Shown: positions 9,999-18,651 of the stretch, piece by piece
Layout: the number at the start of each line of letters is the position of its first letter
How positions within the stretch are numbered: position 1 is the stretch's first letter
From: Enterococcus sp. 9D6_DIV0238
GTDB lineage: Bacteria > Bacillota > Bacilli > Lactobacillales > Enterococcaceae
Reading direction: 5' to 3'
DNA: 64,000 bases
Assembly: GCF_002174455.2 (NCBI RefSeq)
Contig: NZ_CP147246.1
Span: forward strand, 1,763,501-1,827,500
The notes under the pieces: generated by a model
Database searches by the model: none
What the model was told of the DNA's origin: nothing
The model's input: the letters and a program-made list of their open reading frames with translations, nothing else
Translations under genes and position numbers: made by a program

Positions 9999-10850
9999 CT
10001 ACTTTTCTTTCAGGCGGCTGACAAGTTTGCTCGTTTCGATCATATTTCGTTCAATTTCGGTGTCTAAATCATCTTGGATCGATCCTAGATACAGGACATC
10101 TCCTACTGCCATAGACGAAGCAATCGAAGAGATCGCCCCCACTCGAATTAGATGTTCGTTATTTGGAACGAGCAAGACTTCATCACTTAATGATTGAACG
10201 CTATCACCATCATTACTGGTAATAAAAATGACTGTTGCGCCTCTTTTTTTTGCGATTTCACACGCAAGTAAGGCTTCTTTCGTCAATCCGCTATATGAGA
10301 CAGCGATCAAAATATCCCGGTCAGTCGCATAGTTTAAAAACTCTAACATCATATGACTATCATAATTAAAAATTGCTTGCCGGCCTGCTCGATTAAACTT
10401 GTGATAAAGATTATACGTCGTCAAGGATGACGCACCGATTCCTACCAAATGGATTTTTTCTGCTTTTTTCACATGAGTAATAGCCCGTTGCAAGGCTTGT
10501 TTATCTACGGTATAAAATAAATCTTCGATCGTTGCATTTAATAACGACTCTACCTTCATACAAATCGTATCTACCGAGTCATCTGCTGCGATGATCGGAT
10601 CAATATCTTTTTTACCATTACCGACTGCCTGTTTTGCCGCAATGGATAATTTCAACTCTTCCCAACTATCAAAACCAAGCTGTTTCGAAAAACGTGTCAC
10701 AGAAGCTGGGGAGGTTTCACTATTGCTGGCAATTTCGTTAGCCGTTAGCGAGAGAAGACGGGTCGGATCCTTCAATATATAATCTGCTATTCTTTTATTT
10801 ACTTTGGAAAAATCCTTATACTTTTGTCTGATTAAACGGATCGGGTCCAT
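9999..10850 (-). CDS. murR: RpiR-family transcriptional regulator, MurR-like
   Basis: This is a DNA-binding regulator with an N-terminal helix-turn-helix (about residues 1-77, NEIASNSETSPASVTRFSKQLG) and a C-terminal SIS sugar-phosphate sensor domain (about residues 120-250, with AVSYSGLTKEALL). MurR-type RpiR proteins respond to MurNAc 6-phosphate. The name rests on adjacency to murQ and on the family. Inverted 14-bp motifs upstream of the operon (13047-13060 and 13086-13099) are candidate operators. The gene lies inside the operon it probably controls. Confidence 0.85.
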   Translation of the reverse strand: MDPIRLIRQKYKDFSKVNKRIADYILKDPTRLLSLTANEIASNSETSPASVTRFSKQLGFDSWEELKLSIAAKQAVGNGKKDIDPIIAADDSVDTICMKVESLLNATIEDLFYTVDKQALQRAITHVKKAEKIHLVGIGASSLTTYNLYHKFNRAGRQAIFNYDSHMMLEFLNYATDRDILIAVSYSGLTKEALLACEIAKKRGATVIFITSNDGDSVQSLSDEVLLVPNNEHLIRVGAISSIASSMAVGDVLYLGSIQDDLDTEIERNMIETSKLVSRLKEK

Positions 10851-10866
10851 CTTCTCATCTCCATTT

Positions 10867-11343
10867 CTATTTTATAAATGTTACAACCGATTCATCCGGC
10901 TCAGACGGGATCATCTGTGCGGTGATCGTTACGCCTTGACTAATCAATCGATGAATCGTTTGTATCTCTTCTTCTGTCAATGCAACAGATTTTTTAATGG
11001 CTTTACTACCCTCTTTTTGTGATATATTGCCGATATTAAAGGTGTTCAATGGTACGCCGCCATCGATCAAAGCCGCCATATCAGCAATATCTTTTGTAAT
11101 CAAGAATACTTTCTCATCTTCATAATTTCCTGCTAAAATTTTTTCAATCGCTTTACGTTTTGATAAAATAGATAGCTTGACCCCTGCTGGTTTAGCCATT
11201 TTTAAAGCACCAATCTGTAATTGATCCTTGACCGCTAAATCATTCACGACCATGATTCTTTGCGCCCCTACGGTATTGGTCCAAACTGTAGCTACTTGTC
11301 CGTGAATTAAACGCTCGTCCACTCTTGCATGTACAATTGTCAT
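10867..11343 (-). CDS. PTS EIIB component, mannose family
   Basis: This cytosolic EIIB passes phosphate from EIIA to the incoming sugar. The motif ARVDERLIHGQV contains the phosphorylated His15. The length of 158 residues is normal for a single IIB domain of the mannose/sorbose family. It lies between IID and murR with short gaps. Confidence 0.94.
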   Translation of the reverse strand: MTIVHARVDERLIHGQVATVWTNTVGAQRIMVVNDLAVKDQLQIGALKMAKPAGVKLSILSKRKAIEKILAGNYEDEKVFLITKDIADMAALIDGGVPLNTFNIGNISQKEGSKAIKKSVALTEEEIQTIHRLISQGVTITAQMIPSEPDESVVTFIK

Positions 11344-11373
11344 ACTAAATCTCTCCTATTATATACTATTTTT

Positions 11374-12192
11374 TTAAAATAAACTGCCGATCCAAGCTAA
11401 CATTGGTTGTAAATTGCCTAAAATCATACCGATAAAAATCAAGACAAAAATCAAACGTGTAGAATTCATTTTCTTTTTCCCCAATAACCAATAGGATAAA
11501 AGAACGATCCCCAATGGAATCAATGCTGGTAACACTTTATCCAGCATTTCTTGAACAGACAAAGTAACGTCCCCCATTTTATAAGTCAAATCCAGCTTAT
11601 AGGTAATAACTGATGGAATCAGCCCACCGACGACCGTTAACCCTAAAATAGCAGCTCCTTGGGTAAATAGTTTCATTTTGTCAGCAAATTCTGTCGCTAT
11701 TTTCTTTCCTTGATGGTACCCGATCCAAGTAAATTTATAACGTACCCATAGCACTACAGCTCCTGCAATCAGCGGAATCAGTAAACCTACGATCTGGCCT
11801 CCTTGCGCCATATAAGCTGCAATCGAGAAGACGATCGCCCGATAAATCGCAATGAAAATCGTATCTCCTACACCCGCAAAAGGACCCATCAGACCTGTTT
11901 TAAGCCCAGTGATTGCTGTTTCATCTTTCATTCCTATTTCTTCTTCCAACGCCAGGTCTGCGCCTACGATCAAGTGTGACATCGCAGGTGTCGTATTCAT
12001 AAACCCTAAATGTGTTTTCAATGCTTTTTTCATCGCTTCTGGATCTTCACTATACAAACGCTTCAAGGCAGGCATCATCACCCATGAATAACCTAATCCT
12101 TGCATTTTTTCATAGTTCCAGCCCCATTGATAGCCAAGAAGGTTGCGGACATATACTTTGTTGATATCATTCTTTGTTAATTTGCTAGTCAT
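11374..12192 (-). CDS. PTS EIID component, mannose family
   Basis: EIID forms the sugar channel in the membrane with EIIC. The sequence shows the family start (LLGYQWGWNYEKMQGLGY), the central GLKTGLMGPFAGVGDT motif and hydrophobic segments near the C-terminus. The start is the ATG at 12192, which has a strong GAGGAGG site; the longer frame to 12249 has no such site. The start overlaps the end of IIC by 8 bases, indicating translational coupling. Confidence 0.95.
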   Translation of the reverse strand: MTSKLTKNDINKVYVRNLLGYQWGWNYEKMQGLGYSWVMMPALKRLYSEDPEAMKKALKTHLGFMNTTPAMSHLIVGADLALEEEIGMKDETAITGLKTGLMGPFAGVGDTIFIAIYRAIVFSIAAYMAQGGQIVGLLIPLIAGAVVLWVRYKFTWIGYHQGKKIATEFADKMKLFTQGAAILGLTVVGGLIPSVITYKLDLTYKMGDVTLSVQEMLDKVLPALIPLGIVLLSYWLLGKKKMNSTRLIFVLIFIGMILGNLQPMLAWIGSLF

Positions 12193-12988
12193 CGATTTCA
12201 ACCTCCTCATCGTCCTCATAAATGACTGTTCCGCTCGTTGTAGCAGCACCGCCTTTATTTTGATTCATCACATAAATTGCTGCTAACGCTAGTCCAACCA
12301 ATGCAACACCTAACACAGAGAAGAATTGTGCGCCATAAGCTAGTAAGACAAAACCAATAATGAAGTACGGCCAATAGGTTTTTATCGGCAAATAGCGCAT
12401 CAAAATAGCGATCCCCATCGCTGGTAAAATAGCACCAGCAGCTTTCAATCCACTCATCACCCACACTGGAATCCAATTGTTGATAGCATTTACAACGTGT
12501 TCTCCAAAAGCTAGCCCAATAAATACTGGAATCACGCGAGAAAGCGTCCATGGAAAAATACCTAATACATTACAACGTTCTACTCCTTTATAATTGCCCT
12601 CTTCAGCATAACGGTCTGCTTTATGCTGGAAGAAAGTATTAGCCATTCTTCCTACAATATCTAGTTGTGTCAATAATAATCCGATCGGTACAGCAACACC
12701 AATTCCGTATTCAGCACCTTTACCGGAAATAATTGCGTAAGCTGTTCCCATAATCGCTCCTGATAGAAAATCAGGCACAGTTGCTCCACCATAAGTTGCA
12801 ACTCCTAAAGTCATTAATTGCAATGTCGCTCCTATCATCAGTCCTGTTTGAACATCCCCTAAAACTAACCCTGTAAATGTTGCAGCGAATAATGGTGTAT
12901 ATGGACCAATTTGAATGGAAATTTGATCAAGAACACCGACAACTGTGTACAAGCATAAAATTAAAATAATGCCGATCGATACTGTCAT
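12185..12988 (-). CDS. PTS EIIC component, mannose family
   Basis: EIIC is the polytopic membrane permease of the PTS. The sequence has many hydrophobic helices and the conserved GLVLGDVQTGLMIGATLQL block. The start at 12988 gives MTVSIGIILIL after an AAGGAAGGGG site; the upstream extension to 13042 lacks one. It ends with an acidic tail. It is the first gene of the operon IIC-IID-IIB-murR-murQ-IIA. A possible catabolite site lies just upstream at 13007-13020. Confidence 0.95.
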   Translation of the reverse strand: MTVSIGIILILCLYTVVGVLDQISIQIGPYTPLFAATFTGLVLGDVQTGLMIGATLQLMTLGVATYGGATVPDFLSGAIMGTAYAIISGKGAEYGIGVAVPIGLLLTQLDIVGRMANTFFQHKADRYAEEGNYKGVERCNVLGIFPWTLSRVIPVFIGLAFGEHVVNAINNWIPVWVMSGLKAAGAILPAMGIAILMRYLPIKTYWPYFIIGFVLLAYGAQFFSVLGVALVGLALAAIYVMNQNKGGAATTSGTVIYEDDEEVEIDD

Positions 12989-13006
12989 TGCTTTTTGCCC
13001 CTTCCT

Positions 13007-13020
13007 TGAATACGCTTTCT
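13007..13020 (-). promoter_or_regulatory. Possible catabolite-responsive element (cre) before the mur-PTS operon
   Basis: The minus-strand sequence AGAAAGCGTATTCA fits the low-GC Gram-positive cre consensus TGWAARCGYTWNCW with two mismatches. It lies 19 bases upstream of the IIC start, a position where bound CcpA would block transcription. Confidence 0.4.
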
Positions 13021-13046
13021 CTTGATATCTGTAGAATAACACAAAA

Positions 13047-13099
13047 GAAATTTCATTTCAACATTAATTTATTTTATATTTTTGATGAAATTCAATTTC
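13047..13099. promoter_or_regulatory. Paired inverted 14-bp motifs, candidate MurR operators
   Basis: GAAATTTCATTTCA (13047-13060) and, on the other strand, GAAATTGAATTTCA (13086-13099) agree at 12 of 14 bases. Each is itself a partial palindrome. They lie between the divergent PTS operon and the TauE gene, in AT-rich DNA where promoters of both would be expected. Confidence 0.5.
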
Positions 13100-13140
13100 T
13101 TTAATGATACACTGTAAGAAAATGATTCGGCGGTGGTTTT

Positions 13141-13932
13141 ATGAAGATTTTACTGATTTATTTTGTGACTGTTTTTCTGTCTAACACAGTTGGCGCTTTA
13201 TCTGGCATGGGCGGTGGCGTGATCATCAAACCCGCTTTGGACTTTCTCGGATATCATTCTTTAAATACCATTGCTTTTTATTCAAGCGTAGCCGTTTTTA
13301 CAATGTCGATTTCATCTACTTACAAACAGTATCAAAATGGGATCCATATTCAATGGAAAAAAGCTGCAGGCGTTTCTATGGGGTCATTGATTGGTGGAAT
13401 GATCGGTGATTTGTTGCTTAATCGAGCGTTGATAGCAACTTCGAATCAAGAACAAGTTCAAATGATCCAGTATAGTATCATGTTGGTTACTTTAATTCTC
13501 GTACTGTTATATAACCAGTTCTCTGATTGGCACTTTCAATTCAAACGAAGCAGCGTCTTTGTTTTTGTGGGGCTCTTTTTGGGTATATTATCTACTTTTT
13601 TAGGTATTGGCGGTGGACCGATCAATGTAGCCTGCTTGATTTTCTTTTTCGGTATGGAAATCAAATCTGCTACGGTTTATTCCATCATCACGATTTTCTT
13701 CTCACAGCTGGCAAAATTAGGAACGATTGCTTTTTCAACAGGCTTTGCAGGATTTGATTTGACGATGTTGTGGGCAATAATCCCAGCGGCTCTATTAGGA
13801 GGATATGTTGGTGGAGTATTCAGTAAAAAAATGTCTGAACAACATGTTGCACAGTTGTATAGTTTCGTTATTTTTTTAGTCATTCTTCTAAATTCCTATA
13901 ATTTGTGGATGATCGTAAAAGGATACTTATGA
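13141..13932 (+). CDS. TauE/SafE family membrane permease
   Basis: This is a 263-residue integral membrane protein of the TauE/SafE (DUF81) family, proposed exporters of sulfite or organosulfonates. The duplicated family motif is seen as GALSGMGGGVIIKP (about residues 18-31) and FLGIGGGPINVA (about residues 152-163), each followed by hydrophobic helices. It is transcribed divergently from the mur-PTS operon. The substrate is unknown, and a link to the PTS is only positional. Confidence 0.88.
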   Translation: MKILLIYFVTVFLSNTVGALSGMGGGVIIKPALDFLGYHSLNTIAFYSSVAVFTMSISSTYKQYQNGIHIQWKKAAGVSMGSLIGGMIGDLLLNRALIATSNQEQVQMIQYSIMLVTLILVLLYNQFSDWHFQFKRSSVFVFVGLFLGILSTFLGIGGGPINVACLIFFFGMEIKSATVYSIITIFFSQLAKLGTIAFSTGFAGFDLTMLWAIIPAALLGGYVGGVFSKKMSEQHVAQLYSFVIFLVILLNSYNLWMIVKGYL

Positions 13933-13956
13933 TAACGGAACAGAGATTATTTCCTC

Positions 13957-14009
13957 AAAAAAAGATAGCCTCTACTTGCAGAATAAAAAATATGTTCTAC
14001 AAGTGAGGC
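13957..14009. terminator. Bidirectional terminator between TauE gene and WxL cluster A
   Basis: The arms GCCTCTACTTGCAGAA and TTCTACAAGTGAGGC pair with one bulge and one mismatch. On the minus strand seven T residues follow, so it fits best as the terminator of WxL cluster A. Confidence 0.75.
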
Positions 14010-14014
14010 ATTCG

Positions 14015-15067
14015 TTATTTTCTCTTCAATTCTTCTACTTGCGCTTTTAGTGCGTTGATTTTTTGTTGTCTTTTTCTATAAATGTAACTAATGAAAAGAA
14101 GGAGTAACAGAGCAATCACTAAAAGAAGGTACCACCAATCATTTGTTTTATTTTTATGGATATATGCTTGATCATTCAATTGTTTTGCTTCTTCATCCTT
14201 GATTTCAAAGTCTCTCTCAAAATCCCAAGTTCTCCCTTTAGATTCTGCGTGGATAGTTAAACTATATTTATCAGGCTTAAAGGCTGTTTCTTCTAAACCT
14301 ATCGGATAATCAAACTGTGAATTTGGCGCCATCTGTACATCGTTTTGACTTGTTTCATAAAGAACCGTGTTCGTATGTTTCTTTTTGATTTTTGCGCTTA
14401 AGTTCAAACGATTCAAATATGCAGCTTCAGGATTTTCTAACTGGGCAAATACAACATTGCGATCATTGACTTGTCCTAAGCGAATATCTGCTAATTGTAG
14501 ATCAGAAGGAACTTCCTTTTCCCCATGTAAAACCAACGCAATAACATAACCGAATCGATTGTTGATCGTCACATCTGCGTTCGAGTCTTTTGGATGTTCA
14601 TTATCTTCACTTGTAAAAACCAAACCGCCGGATAATATACCAGAAAACACTTGTTTTGGCATCGTGATCGTATAATCTACATTTTGTGTCTCATGTGGAG
14701 CTATGGTGACTTTTTTAGTTGTTGTCTGAACAAGCTGACTTAAATCATAAGGTAGTTTCACAGACTTATTTTGTTCACTATTGATATATTCTACAACCCC
14801 ATTTGTATTCGTTGTTGCCGTTTTGACTGCTGTATCGATCGTCAAAGCTTCATTTGACCGATTCGTCACTGCAACTTTGACTGTATGCTGTTCCTCTGGT
14901 TTCAAACGTAGATCAAAGTATGTTTTCGTTGTATCCACTTGTGCAGAAGAAGGTACAGCTTTGACTTCATATTCTGCTTCTTGCGCCCAGCCCGACATCG
15001 TTCCTGTAAAACTGATACAGATAAATCCCAATACCAGCATCACCTTACTAAGTACTTTTTTCAACAT
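14015..15067 (-). CDS. WxL-associated cell-surface protein (DUF916 and DUF3324)
   Basis: Proteins of this kind are encoded with WxL proteins and are thought to help hold them at the cell wall. The product has a signal peptide (about residues 1-28), an N-terminal DUF916-like beta domain with the early motif YFDLRLKPEEQHTVKVAVTN, a second beta domain of DUF3324 type, one transmembrane helix (WWYLLLVIALLLLLFISYIY, about residues 305-325) and a short basic cytoplasmic tail. The start at 15067 (MLKKVLSK) has GGAGGA at good spacing. It is the last gene of WxL cluster A. A homologue lies in cluster B at 26598-27779. Confidence 0.88.
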   Translation of the reverse strand: MLKKVLSKVMLVLGFICISFTGTMSGWAQEAEYEVKAVPSSAQVDTTKTYFDLRLKPEEQHTVKVAVTNRSNEALTIDTAVKTATTNTNGVVEYINSEQNKSVKLPYDLSQLVQTTTKKVTIAPHETQNVDYTITMPKQVFSGILSGGLVFTSEDNEHPKDSNADVTINNRFGYVIALVLHGEKEVPSDLQLADIRLGQVNDRNVVFAQLENPEAAYLNRLNLSAKIKKKHTNTVLYETSQNDVQMAPNSQFDYPIGLEETAFKPDKYSLTIHAESKGRTWDFERDFEIKDEEAKQLNDQAYIHKNKTNDWWYLLLVIALLLLLFISYIYRKRQQKINALKAQVEELKRK

Positions 15068-15180
15068 ATCGATTCCTCCATTTTTTGTTCCTATGTATAA
15101 ATTTATCTTCCATGAAAAAAGATAGCTGGGCATAACGCTCAGAGTTACAGCCCAGCTGATCTTACCTGAATAAACGATGA

Positions 15181-15765
15181 TTAACTATTTTCTGGTTGAT
15201 CTAAAAGTGTCCAAGTCAGCGTTGTTTCATATTGTTTCGCTACTTTTGTTGTTTTACCTGGAACTTCCAAAGTTACCGCATCTTTAGCAAAACTTTCGAT
15301 CGTCACACCATTTCCCTGTTCAGCAGCTGCTGCTAAAATCGTCGTTCCTGAACCATCTGTATTCAATACAACATCTGTTTTGACAGTTGCTGAGCTTGAT
15401 GAATCTGCTGAAATCGTCGGTGTTTTTAATGTCACTTGGGCATTCGTCAATTCCTTTTCATCCGCTTTAAACTGCCCGTTTTGTGCAACTTGGACAGTCC
15501 AGCCAGCTTCTGTTCCGCGAATATCTTGGACCGTAGTTATTGTTTCTGCTTTGTTTTTATAGACTTCGTCTTTTGCTGAAATAGGGTTAGAACCAAAGTC
15601 AAAATCCGCAACATTGACTAAAGTCAATGCGCCCTCTGTCGGCGTTGTGAAGCCTACATCGCTTTTTGAGTCTTTATTGTCAACTTCTTCGGCATTAGCA
15701 AGTACACTAGTACTTAACACCATCATAACTGCTACTATTCCTACTAAAATTTTGTTTGCTTTCAT
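15181..15765 (-). CDS. WxL domain surface protein (short)
   Basis: WxL domains bind peptidoglycan non-covalently. The 194-residue protein has a cleavable signal peptide (cleavage after about residue 26, LANA-EE) and is essentially one WxL domain. The first motif is W-T-V in AGWTVQVAQ and the second is W-T-L near the C-terminus (TLTWTLLDQP). Its ATG follows directly on the stop codon of the small sortase-anchored gene upstream, whose last codons form the GAGGAG ribosome site. Confidence 0.92.
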   Translation of the reverse strand: MKANKILVGIVAVMMVLSTSVLANAEEVDNKDSKSDVGFTTPTEGALTLVNVADFDFGSNPISAKDEVYKNKAETITTVQDIRGTEAGWTVQVAQNGQFKADEKELTNAQVTLKTPTISADSSSSATVKTDVVLNTDGSGTTILAAAAEQGNGVTIESFAKDAVTLEVPGKTTKVAKQYETTLTWTLLDQPENS

Positions 15766-16035
15766 CTAAATTCGCTCCTCATATGTTAAATTTCTATATG
15801 CAAACATTCCAATTGTTACCATTAGAATGGATATGCCTGTTTTTACTACCGATTCTGTCGATTGCTTTTCTCCTGTAAGAGGTAAGTTCTGACATTTTTG
15901 TTCTTCTTTTTCTACTTCATAAAAACCCACTGTTGCTTTTCCATTTGCAGCATATACATCAGCTGTAGTTACTGTTTGACTAAGACAAATACCAATTAGA
16001 AGCAAATAGCCAAGTCCTTTTTTTCTACTGTTCAC
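15766..16035 (-). CDS. Small LPxTG-anchored protein of WxL cluster A
   Basis: This short protein has a signal peptide, a mature part of about 30 residues and a C-terminal sorting signal LPLTGE followed by a hydrophobic helix and the tail NLTYEERI. Small sortase-anchored proteins of this type are usual members of WxL clusters. I place the start at a GTG (16035), because AGGAG lies 7 bases upstream and the resulting N-terminus (NSRKKGLGYLLL) is a good signal peptide. The frame is open to 16119, but that would overlap the previous gene by 71 bases without a ribosome site. Confidence 0.75.
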   Translation of the reverse strand: MNSRKKGLGYLLLIGICLSQTVTTADVYAANGKATVGFYEVEKEEQKCQNLPLTGEKQSTESVVKTGISILMVTIGMFAYRNLTYEERI

Positions 16036-16048
16036 ATCCGTACTCCTA

Positions 16049-18454
16049 TCATTCATTTGCAACAACATCGTACAGTTCCCAACGAATTTCTCCTGAATAG
16101 CGATCAGCTCGTGCTTCACCTGACTTCACCTTGACCTTCAAGCCCTGTTCAGAAGTTTTCCATCCTTGACTGACATTACAATCATCATGCGTTGTTGTCA
16201 CCGCTGAATGGATAACTGTGGATGTATTTGACTGCAATGTCTGAGTTTGGCTACCATTCGTGTAAACTAATGCATCTGGTAAAACGGCTTGAGTATGCTC
16301 ACCTGTCAATGGTTTATTTAATGTCGCACGTAACTGCCAATTAGAACCCAGCGTTCGTGTATCCTTTACGACGATATCCTGATCCATCGATTCAACCGCG
16401 TATTCTTTATTTTCTACAGACAACTCATGAGTCCCAAAGCTAAGCTGTTCTGGAACAGACGAAAAGGCAAGATGTCCCTGGTAACAGTAAATAACTGTTT
16501 GGTCTGTACTAGAAATAGTTCCTTCAGCATTTTCCGGCTGCTTGATCAATGTATAACCCGAGATGGTCTCTGCCTTAGTCTGGTAGTTCATTCCGATTCG
16601 ACCTGTTATATTTTTTTGGGGTGCTATCTCCTGCCCGTCCTCATTTACATATTTTACTGTCACCGGTTTTCCTTCAATAAAATCTGCCTCGAGCAACGCT
16701 TCGTTACTCGTTTTTTCCTCTTCATTTAAAGCTACAGCCGCCGTATTCGGAATCAAAAGATTATCGATAGTAGCATCTACTAAAATTTCTTGAGCAACTT
16801 GTACGCTGCCAACTAGATCAATGGTATATGTCTTCCCGTAAAAACCACTATCTTCTAAGCTCTCAGCATTGGCCGAAATCCTCAGTTCATTCGTCTCACT
16901 TTTAGTTATCGTAAACTGATCGGTCACCTCAGTCCCCAGCTCGTCTTTTATCACAATATCTTGAGCAGATACTGCCAATTCTGGTGCTAACTGATCTGTG
17001 ATTTCTACACTATGGATCGGTTTTTGTTGAGAATAGACAGGAAGCTTTTGCGAAATACGGTACAATAGCTTTTTCTCAGAGCCAATATAATCAAAACGAC
17101 TACCTGTTTTGATCGGTGCTTCCAGCTCCTCTCCGCCAACAATATCTCCCAACTCTGGAAAGTCATTGTAATCAAACGTAGCATCACTTTCCTCCGCACT
17201 GATCGACATATTTGTATGAATATCATGTCCTGAAATCACGCTCCCAAGCACTTTCCCTTGTGTATCGTCAAGAAAGACAGAAGCTTTTGGAGCGAAAACA
17301 GTGCCAATAAATAAAGAAGCGTTGCTTCTAAATTGAATTTCCTGCTCTTCATCATTGAAATTATGAACAAGATGCGTTGCTACTTTATACGTTCTTTCTT
17401 TTAACTCTGATGGAATCGTATGACTGTCTGATTTGACTAACGGTATTTCTTTATCTGCATATTTCCCTTCAAAAAAGACACCCTGGTTTCCTTCAAATTT
17501 ATACTCTTCATCTCCAGGCAAGCTTGGGTAAGCAGCCGCATGAAAAAAGGTACTGCCACTAAAATTGAAAGTTGGAAAATGTTTATAATTAAGAATCAAG
17601 TATGGAGTAGGCATCGTTTCTGGATCATAATTCGTATAGTTGATCGAAATATCCTGTGCACGTTCAAAATGATCGATTTGACCATCTACATCTACAATGA
17701 TCACTGCTTGATTTGCTGCCCCTTTTTTCAAAGCTACGTTGATTTGAATCGCAGATTGGCCGCCCCAATCATTTGGATTGACGACTTTTTGTTCTGTATT
17801 GATTTCTGCTGTCTGAACAGCTGAATTGAATATGATTTTTTGGTTCGAGTCTGTCAGTCCTGCATAATAGTCACTGATCGATTGGATATTTTCTGTTATT
17901 TGAGAAAAGTTGGATATATTATTATTCGCAAAGGAAGGAAACGATTGCACCGGATCTTGATAAAGTCGTTCAGAAAAGTTTTGTTTCAGATCAGGATAAT
18001 AGTTTAATGCTTCCATCAATTCATTTTCTGTTGGCGCATTCTCTATGTAATAATGTAATTGCTCTTTATTGGTATACCGAAAGCTGCTGTCATTGGCATA
18101 CCAACGAATCATATCCTCACCGCTGATTTTCTCAGAAACAACTGATGGATCCAATTGATCTAATGCCCAGTTATTTTGTGCGCTCTGATAGTTTTCAAAA
18201 GCACTCTTAGCTAGACCTGATGAACCTGTTGAAGTGATATTTCTGGCTAAAAACTGCCCCACTATCTGCTTGTCCTGAAGTTGATCCGTATTGAAATACA
18301 ATGTTCCGCCAGCAGTTAAATTCGTCTTAGTCGAGATACCTAAAGGATAGCCCGCAGGCGGTGTCGCTGCTGTAGCGAAAACATGATCCGCCCAAATCAA
18401 ATGACCTAGTATAAGGAAGGCCAAAAAGAAAATATGTACTCTAATTTTCCTCAT
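16049..18454 (-). CDS. Large surface protein: choice-of-anchor-A domain, MucBP domain and WxL domain
   Basis: The first gene of WxL cluster A encodes about 800 residues. A signal peptide (about residues 1-28) is followed by a choice-of-anchor-A type domain (about 38-420), a beta-rich isopeptide-type domain (about 440-570), a MucBP domain starting at VKYVNEDGQEI (about residue 600) and a C-terminal WxL domain (about 661-801). The WxL motifs are W-Q-L near residue 707 and W-E-L near residue 793. Of the two adjacent ATGs the second (18454) is better spaced from AGAGGTG. The architecture suggests a wall-associated adhesin; the ligand is unknown. An Mga-like regulator is encoded just upstream. Confidence 0.85.
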   Translation of the reverse strand: MRKIRVHIFFLAFLILGHLIWADHVFATAATPPAGYPLGISTKTNLTAGGTLYFNTDQLQDKQIVGQFLARNITSTGSSGLAKSAFENYQSAQNNWALDQLDPSVVSEKISGEDMIRWYANDSSFRYTNKEQLHYYIENAPTENELMEALNYYPDLKQNFSERLYQDPVQSFPSFANNNISNFSQITENIQSISDYYAGLTDSNQKIIFNSAVQTAEINTEQKVVNPNDWGGQSAIQINVALKKGAANQAVIIVDVDGQIDHFERAQDISINYTNYDPETMPTPYLILNYKHFPTFNFSGSTFFHAAAYPSLPGDEEYKFEGNQGVFFEGKYADKEIPLVKSDSHTIPSELKERTYKVATHLVHNFNDEEQEIQFRSNASLFIGTVFAPKASVFLDDTQGKVLGSVISGHDIHTNMSISAEESDATFDYNDFPELGDIVGGEELEAPIKTGSRFDYIGSEKKLLYRISQKLPVYSQQKPIHSVEITDQLAPELAVSAQDIVIKDELGTEVTDQFTITKSETNELRISANAESLEDSGFYGKTYTIDLVGSVQVAQEILVDATIDNLLIPNTAAVALNEEEKTSNEALLEADFIEGKPVTVKYVNEDGQEIAPQKNITGRIGMNYQTKAETISGYTLIKQPENAEGTISSTDQTVIYCYQGHLAFSSVPEQLSFGTHELSVENKEYAVESMDQDIVVKDTRTLGSNWQLRATLNKPLTGEHTQAVLPDALVYTNGSQTQTLQSNTSTVIHSAVTTTHDDCNVSQGWKTSEQGLKVKVKSGEARADRYSGEIRWELYDVVANE

Positions 18455-18551
18455 CATACACCTCTACTATCTCTAATAATGTGCATAAAAACACAAGCAT
18501 TCATTCACATATGAAATAATACATTTTTTTTCAGAAAGTGGCTGTATATTT

Positions 18552-18570
18552 TTGAAACAGTTTGTTTCAA
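18552..18570. promoter_or_regulatory. Perfect inverted repeat upstream of WxL cluster A
   Basis: TTGAAACA and TGTTTCAA are separated by 3 bases. The site lies about 100 bases upstream of the first gene of cluster A and downstream of the Mga-like gene, so it is a candidate binding site for that regulator. A possible -10 (TATTAT on the minus strand, 18516-18521) has no good -35, as expected of an activated promoter. Confidence 0.35.
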
Positions 18571-18581
18571 TTTCAAAAAAA

Positions 18582-18638
18582 ATACTAGAACCATGATGAA
18601 AAAGCAGTTTTATCTGCCTGATCATCTGATTCTAGTAT
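18582..18638. terminator. Terminator after the Mga-like regulator gene
   Basis: ATACTAGAA pairs with TTCTAGTAT around an inner GCAG/CTGC hairpin, and T-runs follow on both strands. It separates the regulator from WxL cluster A. Confidence 0.65.
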
Positions 18639-18651
18639 GTTTTTTTGTATA

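Noticed and set aside
12255..12551. Minus-strand 98-residue frame inside the IIC gene
   Set aside because: It lies in another frame of a well-supported PTS IIC gene, is Cys/Trp-rich and has no ribosome site.
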